In this document: in pieces, positions 1-7,240 of the stretch | Position numbering within the stretch: the stretch's first letter is position 1 | Layout of the letters: each line of letters starts with the position of its first letter | From: JAJZIH01 sp021785265 | GTDB taxonomy: Bacteria > Pseudomonadota > Gammaproteobacteria > JAKAQQ01 | Reading direction: 5' to 3' | Assembly: GCA_027338645.1 (NCBI GenBank) | Contig: DAHWSH010000011.1 | Span: 186,001 to 250,000, forward strand | DNA length: 64,000 nt | The notes under the pieces: generated by a model | Told to the model about the DNA's origin: nothing | Database searches by the model: none | Seen by the model: the letters and a program-made list of their open reading frames with translations, nothing else | Made by a program: the position numbers and the translations under genes

Positions 1-71
1 GGGAGCCAGAGGCAGCCCTCGGCGGTCCAGAACCGGTTGAGGGTAAAAACCACGTTTTGGAAATCCGTCAT
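1..71 (-). CDS. glyQ: Glycyl-tRNA synthetase alpha subunit, N-terminal fragment
   Basis: An open frame runs off the left edge on the minus strand from ATG at 71. The 23 visible residues begin MTDFQNVVFTLNRFW and continue to a GC motif. This matches the usual GlyQ N-terminus (FQ-x-I-x-x-L-x-x-FW-x-x-x-GC) of the alpha2beta2 glycyl-tRNA synthetase. The gene diverges from glnA, so 72-260 is shared control sequence. The fragment is short, so the call rests on one motif. Confidence 0.55.
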   Translation of the reverse strand, partial: MTDFQNVVFTLNRFWTAEGCLWL

Positions 72-127
72 GCAGCAGTCCGAAGCCAAGCGGTGCAAAG
101 TATACCCTGATCCAGTCTGGTCTCTCC

Positions 128-144
128 TGCACCGATCCGGTGCG
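128..144 (+). promoter_or_regulatory. NtrC (NRI) enhancer site upstream of glnA
   Basis: The sequence TGCACC-N5-GGTGCG matches the NtrC dyad TGCACC-N5-GGTGCA at 11 of 12 positions. Its centre lies about 100 bp upstream of the start expected from the sigma54 promoter, the classical spacing for glnA. A weaker half-match (GGTGCA at 92-97, minus-strand TGCACC) may be a second site about 40 bp further upstream. Confidence 0.75.
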
Positions 145-207
145 AATTCGTCAGGTTCGGACGACTGACCCTGATGTGCGGTGCCCGTCCGTTCGTAACG
201 ATCGCTC

Positions 208-223
208 TGGCACGGAATTTGCA
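208..223 (+). promoter_or_regulatory. Sigma54 (-24/-12) promoter of glnA
   Basis: TGGCACG-GAAT-TTGCA is an exact match to the RpoN consensus TGGCAC-N5-TTGCA. The GG of the -24 element is at 209-210 and the GC of the -12 element at 221-222. Transcription should start near 234. It lies downstream of an NtrC site, so glnA is expected to be activated by NtrC-phosphate under nitrogen limitation. Confidence 0.88.
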
Positions 224-260
224 CTGACGAGGGTAATCCCTACTGCCCGAGGAGTCTGAT

Positions 261-1670
261 ATGCAATCCCACGAAGTTTTGGATTGGCTGGCCCAGAAAC
301 AGGTGCGTTATGTTGACCTCCGCTTCACCGACACTCGCGGGAAGGAACAGCATGTGACCTTGCCAATCACCGCTGTCAGCGAGGCGCTTTTCGTGGAGGG
401 CAAGATGTTCGACGGTTCTTCGATCGTCGGCTGGCGTGGCATCCAGGACTCCGACATGATCCTCATGCCCGAACCGGATAGCCTTATTCTCGACCCTTTC
501 CGCAGCGAGGTCACCGCGCTTCTGCGAGCCGATGTCTATGATCCGGCAAGCCGGAAACCCTATGTCCGCGATCCTCGCTCGCTTGCGAAACGTGCCGAAG
601 ATTACTTAAGGGCAACTGGAATTGCAGATTCCCTGATGGTGGGCCCGGAGAACGAATTCTTTATTTTTGATAGCGTACGCTGGAACCACTGCCTGAACGG
701 TGCGTTTTACGAGATCGACTCCTGGGAAGGGGCCTGGAACTCAGGAACCCAGAAGGAAGGCGGTAACCCGGGTCACCGACCGGTGGCCAAGGGGGGCTAT
801 TTCCCCGTGCCCCCGGTAGACTCCCTGCAGGATCTGCGCTCGGAAATCTGCACCACGCTCACGAAACTCGGGCTCCGGGTCGAGGTACACCACCACGAAG
901 TGGCGACCGGGGGACAATGTGAGATTGGAGTGGGTTTCGACCATCTGGTCCGGAAGGCCGACGAGGTTCAACTCCTGAAGTACGTGGTGCAGAACGTCGC
1001 GGCTCAACACCAGAAAACCGCGACTTTTATGCCGAAGCCGCTGGTCGGAGACAATGGTAATGGCATGCATGTTCATACCTCTCTCGTCAAGGGGACGGAA
1101 AACCTATTCGCGGGCAAAGGTTATGGTGGGCTATCTGATCTGGCCCTCTTTTTCATCGGTGGCGTGATCCATCATGCGCGAGCCCTGAATGCACTAACCA
1201 ATCCCTCGACTAACAGTTACCGCCGGCTTGTGCCCGGCTTCGAGGCTCCAGTCAAGCTGGCGTATTCAGCTCGAAACCGATCTGCGGCAATTCGTGTTCC
1301 ATTCACCCAAAGTCCAAAAGGCCGCCGAATCGAGATCCGCTTTCCGGACAGTACGGCCAACCCTTACCTCGCTTTTGCGGCCTTGCTCATGGCAGGGATC
1401 GACGGCATCCAGAAAAAAATGCATCCGGGCGAACCCCGGGATGTGGACCTGTATGAGCTAACGCCTGAGGAGGATCGACGAATTCCCCAGGTAGCGTATT
1501 CACTTGAGTCTGCTCTGGAGGCTCTGTCGGCCGACCGGGGATTTCTGACCGCGGGGGGGGTTTTTACCGACGATCTTCTGGACGCGTATGTCCGGATCAA
1601 GGAGCAGGAACTCGCTGCTGTACGCATGTGCGTCCATCCAGTCGAGTTCGAACTCTACTATTCCCTCTGA
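261..1670 (+). CDS. glnA: Glutamine synthetase, type I
   Basis: This enzyme makes glutamine from glutamate, ammonia and ATP, and is the main ammonium-assimilating enzyme in the cytoplasm. The 469 residues match GS-I length. Visible signatures are FDGSSIVGW (residues 50-58), the GPENEFF segment near 128-134, NGNGMHVHTS around 266-274, and VDLYELTPEE with Tyr398 at the adenylylation position used by GlnE. The Shine-Dalgarno GAGGAG at 249-254 lies six bases before ATG. The gene sits behind a sigma54 promoter and NtrC site, with ntrB and ntrC a few genes downstream, so it belongs to the Ntr regulon. The type I family and the adenylylation tyrosine are clear. Confidence 0.97.
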   Translation: MQSHEVLDWLAQKQVRYVDLRFTDTRGKEQHVTLPITAVSEALFVEGKMFDGSSIVGWRGIQDSDMILMPEPDSLILDPFRSEVTALLRADVYDPASRKPYVRDPRSLAKRAEDYLRATGIADSLMVGPENEFFIFDSVRWNHCLNGAFYEIDSWEGAWNSGTQKEGGNPGHRPVAKGGYFPVPPVDSLQDLRSEICTTLTKLGLRVEVHHHEVATGGQCEIGVGFDHLVRKADEVQLLKYVVQNVAAQHQKTATFMPKPLVGDNGNGMHVHTSLVKGTENLFAGKGYGGLSDLALFFIGGVIHHARALNALTNPSTNSYRRLVPGFEAPVKLAYSARNRSAAIRVPFTQSPKGRRIEIRFPDSTANPYLAFAALLMAGIDGIQKKMHPGEPRDVDLYELTPEEDRRIPQVAYSLESALEALSADRGFLTAGGVFTDDLLDAYVRIKEQELAAVRMCVHPVEFELYYSL

Positions 1671-1753
1671 TCCAGGAACCCGGCTGCGGATCAATTGGCA
1701 GTCGGACAGTCGATCCAGTAGGATGAAACTCTCCACTGACGAGGATCTCCTAG

Positions 1754-2374
1754 GTGGCGACAGGTGTTTCAGAACTCGTAGCCGGCTATCATCGCTTTCG
1801 CGACCACTACTTTGTCGCTGACCGCACCCTCTATGAGGGTCTTGCCCAGAGTGGGCAATCTCCCTTGGCCCTTGTCATCGGTTGTTGCGATTCCCGCGTC
1901 GATCCGGCAATTCTCACTGATTGCAGGCCAGGAGACCTGTTCGTCATCCGTAATGTGGCTAACCTGGTCCCCCCTTGTGAGTCCGGTGGTCTCTACCATG
2001 GCACGAGTGCGGCTCTCGAATTCGGAATCTGCGATCTCGAAATTCCTGAACTCATCGTTCTTGGGCATGCCCAGTGTGGAGGAATCCGGTCTATGGTCGA
2101 GGGCGTGAAGCGCTCGGACTCTTTCATTTCGGACTGGATGCAGATGGCAACCCCTGTGTGCACCCATGCCCGTGAAATTGCGAATGGCCGGCCTTTCATC
2201 CGGGTTTGTGAACAGGAAGCGATTCGGCTGTCGCTGGGCAACTTGCTGACCTTCCCTTGGATTCGGGATCGGGTCGAGCGAGGAAAGCTCACCTTGCACG
2301 GCTGGTATTTCGATCTTGAGGCTGGGGAACTACTACGCTACGAACCCCAAACCGGAGTATTCGAAAGCCTTTAG
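1754..2374 (+). CDS. Beta-class carbonic anhydrase
   Basis: This zinc enzyme interconverts CO2 and bicarbonate. The 206-residue product has the beta-CA zinc ligands: Cys44 in GCCDSRVD with the Asp46/Arg48 dyad, then His105 and Cys108 in GHAQCGG. The start is GTG, with a GAGGA Shine-Dalgarno at 1740-1744. It lies 83 bp after glnA and could be co-transcribed with it or have its own promoter. Its 3' end overlaps the convergent DUF2459 gene by four bases. A bicarbonate supply role for carbamoyl-phosphate or CO2 fixation is inference. Confidence 0.93.
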   Translation: MATGVSELVAGYHRFRDHYFVADRTLYEGLAQSGQSPLALVIGCCDSRVDPAILTDCRPGDLFVIRNVANLVPPCESGGLYHGTSAALEFGICDLEIPELIVLGHAQCGGIRSMVEGVKRSDSFISDWMQMATPVCTHAREIANGRPFIRVCEQEAIRLSLGNLLTFPWIRDRVERGKLTLHGWYFDLEAGELLRYEPQTGVFESL

Positions 2375-3159
2375 ATCCCGTCCCCGGGTGATGCTCCCCC
2401 GTTCGTAACCAACCGGGCCTTTGGAACTGATCCGGACGCGGATATCCGTTCGCTTGGCGGCCGATCTGCTGGTCGGGGTAGCTGTTCCCAGAGCTGGAAG
2501 GCAAAGAGCACGCCGGTGGAAGTGACTGGCAGTCCTGCCTGACTTAGCGCCTCTGCTGTCCAGGTATTGCAGGTATGAAAGGCGTCATAAGAAAGTTTTG
2601 AGACGAAGAATTCGCTTTGGGGAGCAGGCCCTTCAGAGATGGGTTCAAGATGGCCCGCGGGGGTTTTTTTCAGGGTTCGTTCAAGATAACGCCTCAATCT
2701 TGCCACTCCCTTCTGGCTGAGAGTGACTGGACGAAGATGCGTGGAAGTGCCGAGGCACACGGGAGGCTTGCGCCGACAGGCCTGTACAAGAACAACGCTG
2801 GTGGAAGGGAATAGTGCAGAAAGCGCTGTCCAGATTCCCGGGTGCGCCGCCGTATAGAATTTACGGTTCCCCCAGCCAAATACGAGGAAACGTGATTGAG
2901 GGGGGAAAGAGAACTGGGAAAACAGGGTGTGTCCTGTCGTGGCTCGGGAAAGTACCAGCCCCGTGTGCCAGCCCACCCTGAGCACCCACACACGCAGGGG
3001 AGATGGCCCCAAGGCCGCTCTGGTTCTTCTGGGATGAGCCAGAAGAACGGGTGAGTTGACGGGCATCGCTACACACCCGCCGATTCCGAGTGGCAGGGTA
3101 CAAACCATGATCACGCCAACCAGGGATCGGAATCCAGGCACATGAGTATTCACGGTCAT
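2371..3159 (-). CDS. DUF2459 family putative lipoprotein
   Basis: The product resembles the DUF2459 family of unknown function. It has the WHTGLVL motif followed by FGWGNRKFY and a W-x-A segment. From ATG 3159 the N-terminus is hydrophobic and ends in GIGGC, a plausible lipobox, so the protein is probably exported and lipid-anchored. The frame is open upstream to a GTG at 3213, and neither start has a convincing Shine-Dalgarno. It is convergent with the carbonic anhydrase gene, with ends overlapping by four bases. No enzymatic activity can be assigned. Confidence 0.65.
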   Translation of the reverse strand: MTVNTHVPGFRSLVGVIMVCTLPLGIGGCVAMPVNSPVLLAHPRRTRAALGPSPLRVWVLRVGWHTGLVLSRATTGHTLFSQFSFPPQSRFLVFGWGNRKFYTAAHPGIWTALSALFPSTSVVLVQACRRKPPVCLGTSTHLRPVTLSQKGVARLRRYLERTLKKTPAGHLEPISEGPAPQSEFFVSKLSYDAFHTCNTWTAEALSQAGLPVTSTGVLFAFQLWEQLPRPADRPPSERISASGSVPKARLVTNGGASPGDGI

Positions 3160-3239
3160 CGAAGAATAGCACTCTTTGGGCTCGATCCCCGTACTCAAGG
3201 CCTCTTGTCTCACCTCGTGGACCGGTTTATGCTTGAACT

Positions 3240-3833
3240 ATGAAAAAGCTTAGCCTTGTTGGCGGTCTTTGTGTGGGTTTGGGCCTCATCGGTATGGCCT
3301 GTGCGCAACCTGTTTACACCTGGGTTGGGCGTAACGGCGTACGGCACTACTCCGATGTCCCGCGACCAGGTGCGAAAAAGCTGGTTCTGGGTGGAGGTCT
3401 GTCTATCTTTTCTGTTAAGCCTGTCAGGCTAGGGGCACTTGGAAGAGGGCGTGTTGTACGCCAAGCCGCGCTCCATAATCGTTATCACTTGGCGATTCTA
3501 AGCCCAACCAACCAGCAATCACTGTTCAACATCGGGGGTGTACTCACAGCGTCTGTGATGCTTTCCCCTCCGCTGGAGGGCGGTGACGCTCTGCTTTACC
3601 TGCTGGACGGCAAGCCTCAAGGGAGCGCAACCCAGGCGACGAGCCGGATCCTGCATCACGTTTGGCGGGGAACCCATGTACTCACTGTCGAGATCGTCTC
3701 CCCGCAAGAAGCGGTTCTCGCAAGCCGATCCGTTACCTTCTACGTGCATCAACACTCGATCCTTGCACCGCCGCCGCTGGGTGCCGTCCAGCAGATCAAA
3801 CCCGCTGGCCCAATCCACGCGATCCCGCACTGA
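3240..3833 (+). CDS. DUF4124 domain exported protein
   Basis: The 197-residue product starts with a signal peptide (Lys-Lys, a hydrophobic stretch, then ACAQP). A DUF4124 motif follows directly: VYTWVGRNGVRHYSDVPRPG, the usual Y-x-W-x-D/N-x-x-G-x-x-H-Y-S-D pattern. The rest resembles a small beta-rich periplasmic domain. DUF4124 genes commonly sit between glnA and ntrB in gammaproteobacteria, as here, but their function is unknown. Confidence 0.75.
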   Translation: MKKLSLVGGLCVGLGLIGMACAQPVYTWVGRNGVRHYSDVPRPGAKKLVLGGGLSIFSVKPVRLGALGRGRVVRQAALHNRYHLAILSPTNQQSLFNIGGVLTASVMLSPPLEGGDALLYLLDGKPQGSATQATSRILHHVWRGTHVLTVEIVSPQEAVLASRSVTFYVHQHSILAPPPLGAVQQIKPAGPIHAIPH

Positions 3834-3894
3834 TTTCTGGAAGAACTCACCGGCTGGGGCCGAGCAAGAGCGTTCAAGCGGAACTTTTGTAGCC

Positions 3895-3911
3895 TGCACT
3901 ATAATGGTGCA
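3895..3911 (+). promoter_or_regulatory. NtrC operator covering the ntrB -10 box
   Basis: TGCACT-ATAAT-GGTGCA is a near-perfect NtrC dyad. A perfect TATAAT (3900-3905) is embedded in its centre, and the GTG of ntrB follows directly at 3912. Binding here should block RNA polymerase, so NtrC is expected to repress its own operon. If this -10 box is used, the message would start at about 3911-3912 and be leaderless, or translation would begin at a later codon (TTG 3939). No good -35 element is visible. Confidence 0.7.
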
Positions 3912-4976
3912 GTGGATAAGGTAAAGTCCCTAAACCGATTGTCGGCAGATGCGACGAGTCTTCTGGATGGTCTTGCCACAGCGGTCATTCGGATCGATTC
4001 CGGCTTGGATCTCCTCTATGCCAATGCGGCGGCGACTGACCTGTTCGAGTTACCACAATCCGCCATGGGTCGGCCCCTGATTGATGCGGTGACCGCCTTT
4101 GCGCCCCTGGCCCCGTTTCTGTCCGGCCAGCTTGCCGTCGGTGAGATTCGCACCTATCGTGAACTTGAGCTTGCGGTGGGCGGGCGGACGGTCACACTCG
4201 ACTGTATTGTCTCTCCTTTTCCGGCAGCCGAACTCATTCTTGAACTATATCCCCTCGATCGTCATCTGCTGATCAGCCGCGAGGATGCCCTGACTCAGCG
4301 TTATCAAGCGGGCCGAGCCCTGCTCCTCCAGCTCGCTCATGAGATCCGCAATCCGTTGGGCGGGGTTCGGGGTGCGGCCCAACTGCTTGAGGCGGAGCTT
4401 GAGGATCCGTCGCTTCGCGACTATACCCGGATTATTCTGAGCGAGGTCGATCGCCTCGGGGGGTTGGTCGAAGCGCTGCTGGGCCCGCTTACGCCGCCCA
4501 GGCGTTTTCCGCTTAATATCCACGAGCCCACTGAGCATGTTCTGCGCATGATCGAGACGGAGCGGGTACCCGAACTGCGATTGGCCCGAGATTATGATCC
4601 CAGCTTGCCCGAACTGTTCCTGGACCGTGATCTTTTGATACAGGCCCTCCTCAACCTCATCCGTAATGCACGACAAGCCATGCAGGATACCGGAACCATC
4701 CGGATCCGGACCCGGATCGAGCGGCAGTACACGATCCAGGGAAAGCGTCACCCGTTGGCCATACGCCTTGATGTTGAGGACGAGGGGCCGGGAGTGCCGC
4801 CGGAACTCGGGGAACGGCTGTTCCTTCCTCTGGTGAGTGGCCGGCCGGGAGGCACAGGGCTCGGACTCGCGATTGCTCAGGATCTCGTCCAGCGGCAGGG
4901 GGGACTCATCGAGTGGAAGAGCCGGCCCGGAAGGACCGTTTTCTCGGTCCTTTTGCCTCTTGGAGAGAACCTATGA
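3912..4976 (+). CDS. ntrB: Nitrogen regulation sensor kinase NtrB (NRII)
   Basis: This cytoplasmic histidine kinase/phosphatase, controlled by PII, sets the phosphorylation of NtrC. The 354 residues hold an N-terminal PAS-like domain (about 14-110), the H-box LAHEIRNPLGG with His143, an N-box around LNLIRNARQAM, and G-boxes DEGPGVP and GGTGLGLAI. There are no transmembrane segments, as expected for NtrB. The start is GTG 3912, directly after an NtrC operator; TTG 3939 is an alternative. Its stop overlaps the ntrC start (ATGA). Confidence 0.95.
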   Translation: MDKVKSLNRLSADATSLLDGLATAVIRIDSGLDLLYANAAATDLFELPQSAMGRPLIDAVTAFAPLAPFLSGQLAVGEIRTYRELELAVGGRTVTLDCIVSPFPAAELILELYPLDRHLLISREDALTQRYQAGRALLLQLAHEIRNPLGGVRGAAQLLEAELEDPSLRDYTRIILSEVDRLGGLVEALLGPLTPPRRFPLNIHEPTEHVLRMIETERVPELRLARDYDPSLPELFLDRDLLIQALLNLIRNARQAMQDTGTIRIRTRIERQYTIQGKRHPLAIRLDVEDEGPGVPPELGERLFLPLVSGRPGGTGLGLAIAQDLVQRQGGLIEWKSRPGRTVFSVLLPLGENL

Positions 4977-6340
4977 CCGTTCGCGGACGGATCTGGATTG
5001 TGGATGACGATGCCTCGACCCGCTGGGTCTTCGAAAAGGCACTCACGAAGTCTGACTACAAAGTGAAGGGATTTTCCCATCTCGGCGAGTGCGAGGAAGC
5101 ACTGGAGGATGAGGAGCCCTCAGCGCTGATTCTGGACATCCGCCTGCCGGATGGTGATGGGCTCGATTTTTTATCCGTCTGGTCCCGGCGATTCCCCATG
5201 CGGCCCGTCATCGTCGTCACCGCCCATGCAGATTTCCTGAACGCAATCCAGGCCTATGAAAAGGGGGCTTTTGAATACCTGCCCAAACCTGTTGACCTGC
5301 GCGAGCTTATGGCGGTTGTGGAGCGTGCACTCTCTCACCCGGCTCCGGGTGAAGGAAGCCGGAAACGTGGCTCGTCCTCGCCACTCATCGGTGCGGCACC
5401 CGCAATGCAGAGGGTTTTCCGCCAGATCGGCCGACTGGCCAGAAGCGACGTTACGGTTCTCGTGAGCGGAGAATCCGGAACGGGTAAGGAACTCGTCGCC
5501 CGTGCCCTTCATGCCCATGGCCCGCGGACGAAAGGACCGTTCATTGCCATTAATGCAGCCGCCATTCCTGCTGAACTGCTCGAGACCGAACTATTTGGAC
5601 ACGAACGGGGGGCATTCACAGGCGCGATCAGCGGGCGTGTCGGTCGTTTCGAACAGGCCCAGGGAGGAACGCTTTTCCTCGACGAGATCGGCGATATGCC
5701 CTTCACGCTTCAGACTCGTCTCCTGCGGGTCATTGCTGAACATGAATTCTTCCGGGTAGGTGGCGAGAAAACCGTGGCAACCGATGCTCGTCTGGTGGCG
5801 GCGACTCACCAAGATCTTGCAGCGCTTGTACGCTCGGGCCGCTTCCGCGAAGATCTCTACCACCGGCTCAATGTAGTTGAAATCCATCTTCCTCCGCTTC
5901 GCGAACGCCTCGCCGATCTGCCATTGCTTCTCGAACATTTTCTTCGTGAGGCGAGTGTCGAGTTTGGGCTCCCCCCTCCTCGTCTTGCCCCTGAAGCCGT
6001 TGACGAACTCCAGCACTGGCCTTGGCGGGGCAATATCCGGGAATTGGTTAACTTTTGCCGAAGAATTGTGCTTGAGCCCCCGGGACCGCTCGTGCGAGTT
6101 GAAGATCTTAAAAGTTTTCGACCTGCTTCGAGTCCAGATCGAACACCGGAGTGGGGTGAGGTTTTAGTCCAGTGGTGCCATACGGCCTCTCCGGTTGATT
6201 ATGCCCAGGCGCTCAAGGCGGCCGAACGGATTCTCATTGAGGTTGCCCTGGAACGAACGGACGGTCATCGTCAGGAGGCAGCTCGGCTCTTGGGAATGGG
6301 GCGCAATACGCTGACTCGCAAACTCGCCGGGCGGAAATAG
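4973..6340 (+). CDS. ntrC: Nitrogen regulation response regulator NtrC
   Basis: This sigma54-dependent activator is phosphorylated by NtrB and drives glnA and other nitrogen genes. From ATG 4973 it has 455 residues. There is a receiver domain with acidic D11/D12 and phospho-acceptor Asp55 (LILDIRLPD). The AAA+ domain has Walker A GESGTGKE (about 166-173) and the sigma54-contacting GAFTGA loop (213-218). The C-terminal Fis-type helix-turn-helix is ARLLGMGRNTLTRKL. The frame is open to an upstream ATG at 4913 inside ntrB, but ATG 4973 gives the family N-terminus and the usual ATGA overlap. Confidence 0.96.
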   Translation: MTVRGRIWIVDDDASTRWVFEKALTKSDYKVKGFSHLGECEEALEDEEPSALILDIRLPDGDGLDFLSVWSRRFPMRPVIVVTAHADFLNAIQAYEKGAFEYLPKPVDLRELMAVVERALSHPAPGEGSRKRGSSSPLIGAAPAMQRVFRQIGRLARSDVTVLVSGESGTGKELVARALHAHGPRTKGPFIAINAAAIPAELLETELFGHERGAFTGAISGRVGRFEQAQGGTLFLDEIGDMPFTLQTRLLRVIAEHEFFRVGGEKTVATDARLVAATHQDLAALVRSGRFREDLYHRLNVVEIHLPPLRERLADLPLLLEHFLREASVEFGLPPPRLAPEAVDELQHWPWRGNIRELVNFCRRIVLEPPGPLVRVEDLKSFRPASSPDRTPEWGEVLVQWCHTASPVDYAQALKAAERILIEVALERTDGHRQEAARLLGMGRNTLTRKLAGRK

Positions 6341-6343
6341 CCC

Positions 6344-7108
6344 TTGATCACCTCGCATGCCATGGGCACGGGTCCCCGAGTTTCGGTCTGGGTTCATGGC
6401 TGGCTCCGCTCATCCCGAATCTATGAGCCACTCCTTCCGTTTATGAACCCGCAGGCTGAACGTTGGATTTTTGTTGATTTACCGGGTTATGGTGAGAATC
6501 GGCAGATCCCAGGCCACTTCACGGTCGACGGTGCAGTCACGGAACTGGTTCGATTCGCGGATGAGATCCGCTTGGATAGGGCACGCTGGGTGGGGCACTC
6601 CATGGGAGGACTTGTGATCCAGCGCCTTGCCTGCAGGGTGCCGGAACGAGTGGCCTCCCTTGTTGGGATCGCTCCTGTCCCCATGAGCGGGTTAGCGCTC
6701 AACGAGCGGGCACGGGAAGTCTATCGGGAGGCCTGTACATCAGAGGAGGCCCGCTTCCGGGTTTTCAGGCGGCTTGCCGGTCCAACGATATCTCCCGAAA
6801 CCATCCGGACCTGGGTGGCACACAGTCGGACCGAGACCCAAGATGAAGCACTTTGGACTTATCTCGAATCATGGTCGTTCGAGCGGCAGGAACCTTTCGC
6901 TTCGGGTCTCAGTGCAATTCCATTTGTCCTGGTCGCGGGCGCGACGGATCCCGCCATCACAACAGCACGGGTCACGGAATCGATTGCTCCACTCTACCGC
7001 CATTTTGAGGTCCACATCCTCGATGGAGTCGGTCACCTGCCGGTGGAGGAGGATGCCGCCCGGGTTGCACAGGCGCTTGTCAGGGAGTCGGTGCAACCGA
7101 CGAGATAG
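6344..7108 (+). CDS. Alpha/beta-fold hydrolase
   Basis: The 254-residue protein has the alpha/beta-hydrolase oxyanion strand (VHGW), the nucleophile elbow GHSMGG and a late His in GVGHLPVEED. An Asp in ATDPAI may be the third catalytic residue. It resembles BioH and other small carboxylesterases, but no neighbour concerns biotin, so the substrate is open. It starts at TTG 6344 just after ntrC, or at ATG 6362, giving 248 residues. It may ride on the ntrBC transcript. Confidence 0.75.
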   Translation: MITSHAMGTGPRVSVWVHGWLRSSRIYEPLLPFMNPQAERWIFVDLPGYGENRQIPGHFTVDGAVTELVRFADEIRLDRARWVGHSMGGLVIQRLACRVPERVASLVGIAPVPMSGLALNERAREVYREACTSEEARFRVFRRLAGPTISPETIRTWVAHSRTETQDEALWTYLESWSFERQEPFASGLSAIPFVLVAGATDPAITTARVTESIAPLYRHFEVHILDGVGHLPVEEDAARVAQALVRESVQPTR

Positions 7109-7240
7109 TAAACGTTTCCATTGACTTTTGGCCTGTCGTTCAAGCCTACCGACCCAGACTCCTGACTGCAATTGTGGTTTGCATTCTGGGAACAAGAATC
7201 GGGCGGCCAGTGTTTCTGCGGGCTCACATTCCAACCGACT

